The notes under the pieces were generated by a model that saw only the letters and a list, made by a program, of their open reading frames with translations, was not told the DNA's origin and did not search any database. Position numbers and translations under genes: made by a program. Below are positions 1 through 9,200 of a DNA stretch of 64,000 nucleotides, in pieces (position 1 is the stretch's first letter; each line of letters begins with the position of its first letter). Origin of the DNA: Prosopocoilus inquinatus (lineage: Eukaryota > Arthropoda > Insecta > Coleoptera > Lucanidae); the NCBI GenBank assembly GCA_036172665.1, contig CM069871.1, forward strand, positions 60,944,713 to 61,008,712, in the 5' to 3' direction.

Positions 1-1690
1 GCTTTTGTATCCTCGGACATATCTGAAATTTTGTATTCTCGTTGTAAACCACATATTGTCGAAATAACTGGATCAGATGCTAATAACAATGAGTGTAAAA
101 CATCCTCGTTATTGGAAACTCTACACATTTTCCTACTGTTATTTTCACGGTATTTGTGAAAAAATTTATGATTTGCTTCTAAAGCATCTTCATTTAAATG
201 TCTAATTGGTACAATAGCGTTTTGAATAATATCCGCACCGTGAATTAAAATTTTGTGAACTGAGGCGGGCATATAATACCAATTGTATAATGTTAAGGTG
301 CGTTTAGATTTGAGCACGAACGAGCTGAGCATACGCGCACGGCATTCGTTCGCGCTCACCAGCATTTATTTTCTGGCGCATGGACTGATCCAGTTGTTCG
401 CGCACACAACGGACGACAAAATAGCAGCGGCTGTATAATTGTGATTCATATTTTAATAAAAAAAAAAGAAATTCGAACGAGACATCGACTTTCGTGGGAA
501 ACGCCTAATTTTTATAAGAGACAAAATAAATTACTCTACTTATTATTTAGTGTCAGAGAGTTGTCATAAGTAATTCAAAAATTTTGCTACAATGACTAAA
601 ATCGCCCCAATAAACATTTTATCTTTTTTTGTGCTTCCGCACTGTCTAAATTTTCAATATTTAATTTGTTCACAAGCTCCTGGTAGGTAAAAATAATATT
701 TTGCGTGCTTCACATTCCATAAAATAGGCAGTTTTTCATAATCTTGCAAAGCAACGAAGCTGTTTCATTGATCCATTCCATGGCTAACTGAAAATTCAGA
801 AACCTTTTCTGCGAGGACTGTGTCGCGTGGCTTTCAATATGCGACTTTTTTCTCGTTCAAACTACGCATTCATGCGTGAAGCAATTAATTCCTTTGAGCA
901 CGTACCCGAGACCGACACCAAGCGGCTCGCTCTGCCAGCCATTCGCGCATGATGTGCGTGCGCGCATAGCCGTTTACACTTGAGCGTTCGCGGAGGATCA
1001 GTGCGTGCGTGCTCAAGTCTAAACGCACCTTTAGATAATGTTCTGTTGTTTGTAAGGTACAGGTTCGAAATTTGTCAATATTGATAGGTTGTCCTGAAGC
1101 TATTACTTGCAAGATATTTGCAAAACGATAAATAAGTTCCTGATCAATTCCGGTTATTTCGGCTGATATTTCCGGATGTGCAAAACATTTTCTGGCTGTA
1201 TATATTACCGTCATTTGTTGTTTCTGTACCTTGTTTAACAACATCAACATTTAACCCAAATCGAGTTCTGAAAGCATCTTGTATTTTTTTGTTCTGTGTC
1301 GCTTTTGTAATAAACAATCAAAACATCTAATCCAGGCATGCAAAGATGACAGACCGAAGTGAAAAAATTCATCTTGGATATTCTTTTTGTTAATTAAATT
1401 TACATTATTCATTTCTGCAGGTGAAGCCTCACAAATACAACACTTCATAGACGATGTATTGTCAGAAAGTGCATTGCAGATTTTCCCGTCAATCATTGTC
1501 AGCAACATTTTATGAATAACATAAATTCGTCCACATAGAGCAGGCACTAAGGCATTACATTCACTGTTAATTTTGTCGGTAAAAGTCCGTATTAACGTCT
1601 TTATTTTCTTTCGTAAATTCAAACATAATTGGTCTACAAAACCGTGTAGAAGAAGTTTTTTCATTTTCCTAAATTATTTCATTATTGAAG
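1..1690 (-). pseudogene. Transib (RAG1-like) transposase relic, C-terminal two thirds
   Basis: Cut-and-paste transposase relic read on the minus strand; its C-terminus runs off the window at position 1. Landmarks of the Transib/RAG1 catalytic core are visible in order: an LTMIDGK motif (about 1495), which I align with the second catalytic Asp (RAG1 D708); a Cys-x2-Cys zinc pair in KCCICEA (about 1440); a FGLSSLHAWIR stretch; PEISAEITGI (about 1150); the VHKILIH pair of His (about 255), matching the RAG1 zinc His pair; and DALEANHKFF, whose Glu aligns with RAG1 E962. The N-terminal part with the first Asp is missing above about 1664. Lesions: a stop near 1251, loss of the segment linking the zinc pair to PEIS, and a 735-bp insertion at 296-1030. 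The family assignment rests on motif order I recognise, not on a search. It is dead as written. Confidence 0.8.
296..1030. mobile_element. PIF/Harbinger-type non-autonomous element inside the Transib relic
   Basis: The ends are imperfect inverted repeats beginning AGGTGCGTTTAGA(T/C)TTGAGC at 296 and, reversed, at 1030. The insert is flanked by TTA at 293-295 and 1031-1033. Three-base TTA/TAA target duplications are typical of PIF/Harbinger. No transposase is visible inside. Subterminal regions carry more GCGCAC/GTGCGC-type repeats (about 330-420 and 900-1010). Removing the insert plus one TTA restores the Transib reading frame (CAT TAT CTA ACA TTA TAC), confirming both ends. Confidence 0.8.
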
Positions 1691-1718
1691 TTTGTTCTTG
1701 TGCGATGAAACTAGTAAG

Positions 1719-1810
1719 TACAAAGTTTTTTTAATCTCAAACCGGACAGAAAAATGAAGGGAACACACTCAACGTTTCGCTATAGATTTATAGCTTCTTC
1801 AGGAGTGAAA
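1719..1810 (-). repeat. Penelope pseudo-LTR, 3' copy
   Basis: Direct repeat of 3559-3643: both contain AATCTCAAACCGGACAGAAA and the CAACGTTTCGCTATAGATTT block, with almost no mismatches until the 3559 copy breaks off. Pseudo-LTRs flanking the coding part are a hallmark of Penelope-like elements. The 1719 copy continues further, into AGTAAATAAACAAGTTGTCA. Confidence 0.75.
1766..1807 (-). ncRNA. Hammerhead-type self-cleaving ribozyme in pseudo-LTR
   Basis: Minus-strand order: CACUC (stem I, 5' side), CUGAAGA core, GCUAU-loop-AUAGC (stem II), GAAA core, ACGU (minimal self-complementary stem III), U17, then GAGUG (stem I, 3' side). All three conserved hammerhead boxes and two closed stems are present; position 7 of the core tolerates any base. 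One extra A sits between the CUGANGA box and stem II. Stem III without a loop suggests activity as a dimer, as reported for Penelope-like elements. The predicted cut is after GUU, before GAGUG. Confidence 0.7.
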
Positions 1811-2211
1811 AAAAGTAAATAAACAAGTTGTCAAGAGAAACAAGTCGTCAAGAGAAACGAAAAGGTAACATGATTTTAAACTAAAATACGAGTTGTCCGG
1901 AATAAAAAGAAAAGTAACGAGAACTAAATTAAAACTAATTTTCTTATATATATATAATTAATTGACAGATCTATATCTTGTTTAAAGAGTCTAGAAAACT
2001 ACAAAATATGTCATTTAAATTTTCAAAGTCCGTACGTTTATTAATGGAATTTGGAGTCATTTTAATTTTACACATTTCTATGAAACGTCTTTTAAAAATA
2101 TTAGTTTCACTGTACAAAATGTCAGTATTATCAAAATCAAAATTATGATTATTTACTAATGAATGCTCTACAAGCATTGAATGATTTTGATTATTTGTTT
2201 GAATATGATAT

Positions 2212-3212
2212 TTATGTTGGTCTAAACGTTTTTTTTAAATTTTGGCTCGTTTCACCTATATAAACAGAATTACAATTTGAACATTTGATTTCATAAATCA
2301 CGTTAGGTTTTTTTAATTTCGGTATTTTGGTTTTTAAATTCGAAAAAATTAAATTTAAATTATTCACAGATTTACTGGCTAAAATTAAATTATATTTTTT
2401 GAAAATGTGTTTAAATATATTGTGTAATGGTTCAATATAAGGCAAAGATATGTATTTATGGTTCGAAGTTTGTGTAATGTTATTAGAGACATTTGAATTT
2501 TGTAAGTATTTAATGCGATTTTTAATTACTGATTCAGTAAGATTTATTGGATAAGAATTTTGAATAAGAGTTTTCTTTATTAAATTTAAGTTATCATAAA
2601 TGAAAACTTTATCAGAAAGTAAAATAGCTCGATCAGTTAATGAAATAATAGTTGCAATTTTATAATTTTTTAGTGTGTACGAGTGAAAATTTATGTACCT
2701 ACCTGACCAGGTAGGTTTCTGAAACCAATTAGTAATTAATTTATCATTCTGTCTGATAATATTTACACCAAGATAACTCAATGAATTATTATTTTCTTTT
2801 TCTACTGTAAATTGTAATCTATTATGAAAAGAATTAAATTTATTTAAAACAAAATCTACCTTATCAGAGGGCAAAATCAGTAAAATGTCATCTACATAAC
2901 GAAAATATAACGTTAAATCGAATGATAAAGAGTTAATAATAGATTTTTCTAGTTCTTGCATAACAATTTCAGCTAAAGCCGGAGATAAAGGAGAACCCAT
3001 TAGCTGTACCAAAAATCTGTTTATAAAATTTATCATTGAAAGCAAAATAAGATGTTTCAAAACATAAATCAACTATTTCTAAAAAATTACCTTTGGAAAT
3101 ATCAGTAAAATCTTTAATCTCTAACCACCTATCATTAATAGTTTTTAAAGCTAAATCTTTAGGAATGTTAGTAAATAAAGAAATAACATCTAAAGAAATT
3201 ATAATGCAATTA
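2212..3212 (-). pseudogene. Penelope-like RT with start of GIY-YIG endonuclease
   Basis: Retroelement replicase fragment. Motif A (SLDVISLFTNIP) lies near 3190, and motif B-like GSPLSPALAEIVMQELE and the catalytic YVDD follow (about 3000 and 2890). Near the end is the linker-endonuclease junction KCSNCNSVYIGETSQ, the Cys-containing entry and GIY-YIG-like VYIGET of Penelope elements. The reading frame changes near 3072, and the endonuclease stops a few residues after the first motif, so the protein is truncated and inactive. Known role of the family: RT plus single-domain endonuclease for target-primed insertion. Confidence 0.85.
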
Positions 3213-3558
3213 TTTGGTACAGTTATTGAATTTAATAAAGAAAACTCTTATTCAAAATTCTTATCCAATAAATCTTATTGAATCAGTATTTAAAAATCGT
3301 ATTAAATACTTACAAAATTCAAATGTCTCTAATAACATTAGACAAACTTTGAACCATAAATACATATCTTTGCCTTATATTGAACCATTACACAATATAT
3401 TTAAACACATTTTCAAAAAACATAATTTAATTTTAGCCAGTAAATCTGTGAATAATTTAAATTTAATTTTTTCGAATTTATAAACCAAAATACCGAAATT
3501 AAAACAACCTAACGTGGTTTATGAAATCAAATGTTCAAATTGTAATTCTGTTTATATA
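3213..3558 (+). pseudogene. Inverted fragment of the same Penelope 3' coding region
   Basis: This plus-strand stretch repeats, with few changes, the protein segment also read on the minus strand at about 2590-2265 (KTLIQNSYPINL, NRIKYLQNSN, HKYISLPYIEPLHNIFKHIF). It is an inverted partial duplication of the element's own 3' end, joined head-on to RT motif A at 3212/3213. It contains the stop after IFSNL and the following CSN-type Cys entry out of frame. Confidence 0.85.
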
Positions 3559-3643
3559 AGTACAAAGTTTTTTTAATCTCAAACCGGACAGAAAAATGAA
3601 GGGAAACACACTCAACGTTTCGCTATAGATTTATAGCTTCTTT
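3559..3643 (-). repeat. Penelope pseudo-LTR, truncated copy
   Basis: Second copy of the 1719 repeat. It is intact up to TATAGATTTATAGCTTCTT and then jumps into RT N-terminal coding sequence, which removes the 5' arm and core of the hammerhead motif present in the other copy. Confidence 0.75.
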
Positions 3644-3941
3644 TAAGAGATTTAGCAAGAATATTACTAATTTCAACGGATTTCTCTATCTTATTAATAA
3701 TACTGAAAGTTTTACCTTGATAAGATTCAGTGGGATCATTAGCTAATTCTACATATGTATTATTATCAGATAGCATAGTTTGAACTTTTGAAAAATAATC
3801 AGTTTTATCAATTAAAACAGTTACATTGCTTTTATCAGCTGTAGTAACAATAATATTAGGGTTATCTTTAAGAAATTTTTTTAGAAGACAAGAGATCTCT
3901 AATAAGAATCTTATACTTTGATTTTTCAAAAGTTTTATCAA
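3612..3941 (-). pseudogene. Penelope-like RT, N-terminal fragment
   Basis: The segment IIVTTADKSNVTVLIDKTDY and the following SDNNTYVEL are the N-terminal RT signature of Penelope-like elements (usually TRADKGN.TVI.D..DY). A frameshift near 3900 puts the preceding RNIDKTFEKSK stretch in another frame. The fragment ends inside a truncated pseudo-LTR at about 3643, and its 5' continuation lies across the gypsy insertion, beyond 12224. Confidence 0.75.
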
Positions 3942-3955
3942 TATTTCTAATATAA

Positions 3956-4305
3956 TGTTACGTTTCTAGGGTTTTAATTTATTTATTTAAACGAATAAAA
4001 CACTCGGTAAAAACTTAATCGTAATTTAATAACGCCTACAATCTAATTTATTTGTAACAATTTATTTACACACTAAATCTAACTTCGACGATCGCTATTT
4101 AGAACTCGACTGACTCCTGAGTCCACCCCGGGCTATTTTATATCCTTTGCTGCCCTCTCGAATTTTCTAACGGTGGAAGATTGGAGTTTGTTCCATCGCC
4201 GGAAAAGTCTAGTCTGTTCGATGTAGACCCCGGTGGCGTGGCAGCCAATGACGCATAACGAACCGACTTCCTGACGCCTTGAGCTAAGCCGGGTGGCGCG
4301 CCACA
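3956..4305 (-). repeat. Gypsy copy 1, 3' LTR
   Basis: A 350-bp LTR, TGTGGCGC...CGTAACA on the minus strand. The 5' terminal 10 bases include the palindrome TGGCGCGCCA. Four copies or parts of this LTR are in the window (here, 9164-12220, 21858-22206, 24601-24771). Confidence 0.92.
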
Positions 4306-7110
4306 CTGCCCCCTTCTTAAAAACGTTTCGTCTCGAAATGTTCCTGGTGATAGTCTTGAAGGAGGGTGTCGGAATCTACATGCTGGCCCATTCTTGCAAC
4401 TTGCAATCTGCAAGCTCTTGCCTACCACGGGATGCTGTCTTCGTAGCTCCTCGATTTGGCCAAATTTCTTCCTAAACACCTGAGCGATTCCTTTGGACAT
4501 TTTCAGGTCTTCTGCTAAGCAGTGGGCCAGACTGTACTCTAGTGGCACTTTAAAGAGATCTTGTTGCTTCTCCGTGGTCACTCCAAACCGTGCCTTGCTT
4601 CCTTTGGCGTGATGAGACATGAAGGTTTCGAAGTTCACTTCGGAAACTTGCGCCCTTTGTACTGTCCCTTCATCTGCTTCTCCATGGTAAGGGGCTATCC
4701 GGTTGAAGTGGATTACTTTGGGTTTGCCATGGGGGACCTTCTTGATGCGGTAAACGACGTCGTTGATCCGTTTCATCACTTTGTAAGGATCTTCCCAAGA
4801 GGTCTGCAATTTTGGGGAGAGGCCTCGACGTCTTTGGGGGTTATAAAGCCAGACCAGTGCTCCAGGTTGGTATCCCCCGTGTTGAGCGTTGATGTCATAG
4901 TGCTCCTTCATCCGATCGCTGGCCGTCTGTATATTGTGACGCACTTGGTTGTGGTTATCATCCATTTTCCTGCGTAATTTGCTCACGTAATCTTCGTCGG
5001 CAGAGACTTCGCCAGGCTTCACACCAAACTTCAGGTCGCAGGGCAGTCTCGGCTCTCGCCCGAATACCACTTTCGCGGGAGTCTCCCCTGTTGTCTCATG
5101 AACAGATGAGCGGTATGCCATTAGAAACAGGGGGATGTACGTGTCCCAGTCCCTCTGATGATTGGAAACGACCTTGGACAAATGTCGGTTGATGGTTCTA
5201 TTGAACCTTTCCACCATTCCGTCCGACTGTGGGTGGAGTGCAGTTGTTCTAGTTTTTCGTACGCCGAGCAGAGTACACACGTTCTTGAACAAGGCCGATT
5301 CAAAGTTCCTTCCTTGGTCTGAATGCAGTTCCATAGGTGCACCATACCGACTGATCCATTCCCTGACAAGGACTTCCGCAATAGTGACCGCCTCTTGGTT
5401 AGGTAGGGCGTAAGCTTCAACCCACTTGCTAAAGTAGTCCATTACCACGACGATGTACTTGTTTCCACCATTCGTTTCTGGAAATGGGCCGGCTACATCG
5501 ATGGCAACTCTCTCAAAAGGACTTCCAACGTTGTACTGTCTCATGGGAGCCTTACCCCGCCTGTGGGGGCCGTTACTGGCTGCGCAGACTGCACACTTTC
5601 TGCACCAATCCTTCACGTCTTCCTTGCAGTTCACCCAGTAAAATCTTTCGCGCACCTTCTCCATAGTCTTCTTAACTCCCAGATGCCCTCCCGAAGTTCC
5701 ATCGTGAAGTTCCCTCAGAACTTCCGGCTTTGATAGGACTTTACTGAAGTAGCCGATGACCTTCTCTTGCCCCTCTTGTATCTGGGAGAGTACGCCACCA
5801 ATCCCAACGTTGCTAGCATCTGTGTCCACGACGAATTTGCCTTCCGGGAGAGGATAACTCAGAATAGGAGCACTAATCAAGTACTGCTTTAGTCGTTCAA
5901 AGCCAATTTGACACTGTTGGTCCCATTCAAATGGACGACCTTCTTCAGTGAGTTTTGTCAACGGCTTAGCAATGTCTGCAAATCCAGGAACGTAGCGCCG
6001 ATAGTAAGTGCACAGGCCAAGGAAACTCCTTATTTGGTGTTTATTTCTGGGAGTTGGCCAGTCTTTCACCACCTGAATCTTCACAGGGTCCACGGCGATT
6101 CCATTTCCATTAACAATGTGCCCCAGGTAATTCACTTCCTTCTGGAACAAGTGACACTTCTTGAGGCTAAGCTTTAGTCCAGCTCCGCGAAGCCGCTGGA
6201 ACACTCCTTCCAGGTTCCTTAGGTGGTCGTCGAACGTCTTTCCCACGACAATTATGTCATCAAGGTACACCATGCACGTTGTCCAGGACAGACCTTTCAG
6301 AACCGTCTCCATTAACCTCTCGAATGTCGCTGGGGCATTACATAATCCGAATGGCATCACTGTGAACTGCCACAGACCCATACCAATGGAAAACGCCGTC
6401 TTTTCTCGATCTTCGGGCGCCAGCTCCACTTGCCAATATCCACTCTTTAAGTCCAAAGTTGAGAAGATCTTTGAGCCGGCCAGGGTGTCCAGGGTATCAT
6501 CAATCCGTGGCAGGGGATAGCTGTCCTTCTTGGTGACATTGTTGAGTAACCGGTAGTCTACACAGAACCTGGTGGACCCATCCTTCTTCTTCACAAGCAC
6601 ACTTCCCTTGGATCCATTTTCTACCTCAAATACATCTTGATAGCGGCCGATCAGATTCTTTGCTTTTGTCTTCTGGTCTGCAGTCAATTCCTGGGCTGTT
6701 GACATAACCATTTCCCATAATTTACTTGGGATTTTCGCTTCCGGCACGTTTGCTTCAAGGTGGTGGGAGATGGAGGACACCATGGTGCAGCTTCCCAAGA
6801 TGGTTCCTTTCTTGATATTGACGGAGAAACAATTGACGTTCATTAGGCGGACAGGTACTTCCTTCTTCGCTGTCAGCAATATTTTCCCAACGAGGACTCC
6901 TCTTCCAATCCTTTGATCATCAGTATTAGGTTCAACCATAATGACTTGCCCATCTTGGAAAACACCGTCCAGTTTTGCGTCGACGATAACCTCAGTCCTG
7001 CTGGGTAATACAACGTCTTCAGCGACGACTACTCGAGCGGCCACGTCTCCTCGTTGATGTAGAACCAACTCCTCATTATTGACCGCCATCACGCCACGCT
7101 TTAAGTCCAA
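4138..7110 (-). pseudogene. Gypsy copy 1 Pol: RT, integrase, truncated macrodomain
   Basis: An open 990-codon reading frame. RT begins at [12 protein letters not shown] and contains [10 protein letters not shown], the [13 protein letters not shown] motif and the catalytic YLDD. The N-terminal RT block expected between [10 protein letters not shown] and VLVKKKDG is missing. After SKVLSKPE the frame jumps to [12 protein letters not shown], losing about 190 residues relative to copy 2, that is, the RNase H and spacer. Integrase is complete: zinc-binding HLG...CRKCAVC, the DDE residues in [16 protein letters not shown] and QSDGMVERF, then a GPY/F-like module. A macrodomain start follows ([20 protein letters not shown]), but a deletion after GKSLQI removes its catalytic half and fuses a [11 protein letters not shown] tail that reads into the LTR. 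Confidence 0.9.
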
Positions 7111-7871
7111 TTGGAAACCGTGACGTCCATGCCCAAAATTGCCTCGTCCTCTATGTCTGCCACCAGTGCACGGTGTTTTATTGGAGTTGAACCAATGGTG
7201 ATGATAACCTCTACTTCACCGTGGACAGTTGCTGATGTTCCAGTTGCAGTTTTTAGTCTCCACTTGGTCGGCTCGGTGCGTCCAGATGACTTAATGACGT
7301 CGGGTTTTAGGATGGTCTTCGTCGCACCCGTATCCAACAACATGATGTGAGGAATGTCATCAATGGTAACATCCACGAAGACACTGCTGGTTAACTGCCG
7401 TAGGAATATTACTTGGTTGGCTTTCGTCCTTGGGGGCCTTTGAGTACGGGTCGACGTTTGCCCCTCTGCACCGGCCCAGCTTAGTTTAACTGTGGCTTCC
7501 TTGGATCCTGTCTGGGCTTTGGACATCGCCTGCGAACATGTCCTTCGTCCTGGCCTTTCCAGCGGCTTCTTCTTCTTGATGACCTGTTCCACAATGCGGC
7601 GAACATCCTCGGCGGTGGCATATTCCTTGGATTGCCCCTTATTAGCAGATCCCACCTTGGCGTTGGCGGACTCTTCCTCTTCTTCCTCTTGGAAGTCCAT
7701 AGCCGCTCGCACCTTGACATGCCCTCTTGAAACTCGTCTCGCCGCTTCAAATTCCAAGGCATAAGCCAATGCGTTCTTGGACATCTTCGGACGGGCCATT
7801 TCCCATAATTTCCTTTCCTTTCCTTTCATCCATTCTCGATGCCTGCTGGTTGTCTGGGTCACGGATTCCAT
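7101..7871 (-). pseudogene. Gypsy copy 1 Gag C-terminus and aspartic protease
   Basis: The retroviral-type protease has its active-site LLDTGATKTIL near 7340 and the closing ILGMDV motif near 7130. Upstream are ALAYALEFEAARR and an acidic EEEEEE stretch of Gag. A GHVRRRC zinc-knuckle remnant is visible in another frame near 7540, with its first Cys pair lost. The protease frame closes at 7101, while Pol continues one frame over from about 7120 ([11 protein letters not shown]), so a small indel or a programmed shift separates them; given the other damage an indel is likelier. Confidence 0.82.
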
Positions 7872-9066
7872 CTATGAAGGTCTGCACCGTCAAACATTTG
7901 AGGAATTCAACAGGAGCTGTGGGATATGCCAACAGGGCCAGACGCGCTACGTCCGCTTCGAATTCCTGAAGACTTTCTCCGGATTTCTGACAGCGATTCC
8001 TCAACTGCGCATGGTATACCTCGGTCAGATGGGCCTGTCCGTAACGCATTTCCATCCTACTCACCAGCTTGTCGAAGTCTTCTTGTTCCTCTGGCGGCAT
8101 CGTCTGTAGCACATCGATAGCGTCCCCTCTCAAGGCCACAATTAACGAAGTGGCTTTTTCGCTGGCCGTCCATCTGTTCGCCTTTGCTGCTGCTTCGAAC
8201 TGTTTGAAGTATTTGGGCCAAGAAGACTTTCCATCGAACGTTGGTGGTTTTATTTTCAATTTCGAATTTTCTGCTGGTCCTTCCACAATTCGGGTTTCAT
8301 TATTTTCTAGTACTTCTACTGGTGGCTGATCCCCGAACACTCGCAACCCCGCCATGATTTGTTCCAGATTTTTGATTTTGTTATCCTGCTGGAATATTAT
8401 TTCTTCCACATTTTCTTGTAGGTTTCTTGTTTCTTCCGATATTTTTACCACTAGTTTATCTTCGAGTCCTTTCGTCTGTTCTAGAAATTCACCCTTCAAA
8501 TTTCCGGACTGTTCTAGAAGTTTCTCGTCGAAATTTCTGGATTACTCTAGAAATTTCTCGTTTAAGTCTCTAGATTGTTCCAACAATTTATTTTGTAATT
8601 TGTCGAAATTTCCAGATTGTTCTAGAAGCTTCTCCTCTAAATTTCTGGATTGTTCTCGAAGCTTCTCTAAATTTCCAGACTGTTCTTGAAACTTCTCGTC
8701 CAAATTTCTGGATTGTTCTCGAAGTTCGTCCTTGAATTTTCCAGATTGTTCTAGAAACTTCTGGTCCAAATTTCCAGATTGTTCTCGAAGTTCTTCCTTG
8801 AAATTTCCAGATTGTTCTAGAAACTTCTCGTCCAAATTTCTGGATTGTTCTCGAAGTTCATCTTTCAGGATTTTATTAAAATCGGCGGGACCACACGAAA
8901 TTTCGAAAAGGAACGTCTCTGGATCTTCACCAGCTGTCAACAAATCGCATCGGAGACGCTGTTGAAGTGCGCCTTAGAAACCACCGGTTTCTAACTCTCG
9001 TTCTTCCAATTCGGCTTTTAATTCGGCCACTTTTAAGTCTTTCAACAACACTTTTCTCGTAGCCAT
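7747..9066 (-). pseudogene. Gypsy copy 1 Gag: SAP-like start, coiled-coil repeats, capsid
   Basis: Starts at the ATG at 9066 with MATRKVLLKDLKVAELKAEL, a SAP-like helical start, followed by a stop (TAA near 8968) and a long hydrophilic region made of about 12 copies of an 11-residue unit (LEQSGNLDEKF-type, about 8460-8870). A second stop interrupts it near 8541 (LE*SRN). The capsid core follows: PPTFDGKSSWPKYFKQFEAA, WTASEKATSLIVALRG, QTFIDGIRDPDNQ. The frame shifts near 7800 into ALAYALEFEAARR. Gag would package the RNA, but this copy cannot make a full product. Confidence 0.85.
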
Positions 9067-9200
9067 TGTTTTTTTCCGATACTGTACTTATTTAATAATC
9101 TGATTAAATTTAATTTACTTTAAATTGTTTATTTATTTGCACAAACCCCCACACCGACACCACTGTTACGTTTCTAGGGTTTTAATTTATTTATTTAAAC

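Larger units (their letters stand above)
1703..3955 (-). mobile_element. Penelope-like retroelement, rearranged
   Basis: Minus-strand Penelope-like element (RT plus GIY-YIG endonuclease). Along the minus strand it reads: N-terminal RT fragment (3941-3643), a truncated pseudo-LTR (3643-3559), a fragment of the element's 3' coding end in the opposite orientation (3558-3213), RT motif A through the GIY-YIG start (3212-2212), then a 3' pseudo-LTR (about 1807-1719). Such internal inversions and partial tandem copies are common for this class. The upstream part continues beyond a gypsy insertion at 12221. The gypsy target duplication ATAA (3952-3955, 12221-12224) shows that the Penelope copy is older than the gypsy copy. 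Confidence 0.8.

Noticed and set aside
4561..6520. Several long plus-strand frames across gypsy copy 1
   Set aside because: Mirror images of the minus-strand Pol gene.
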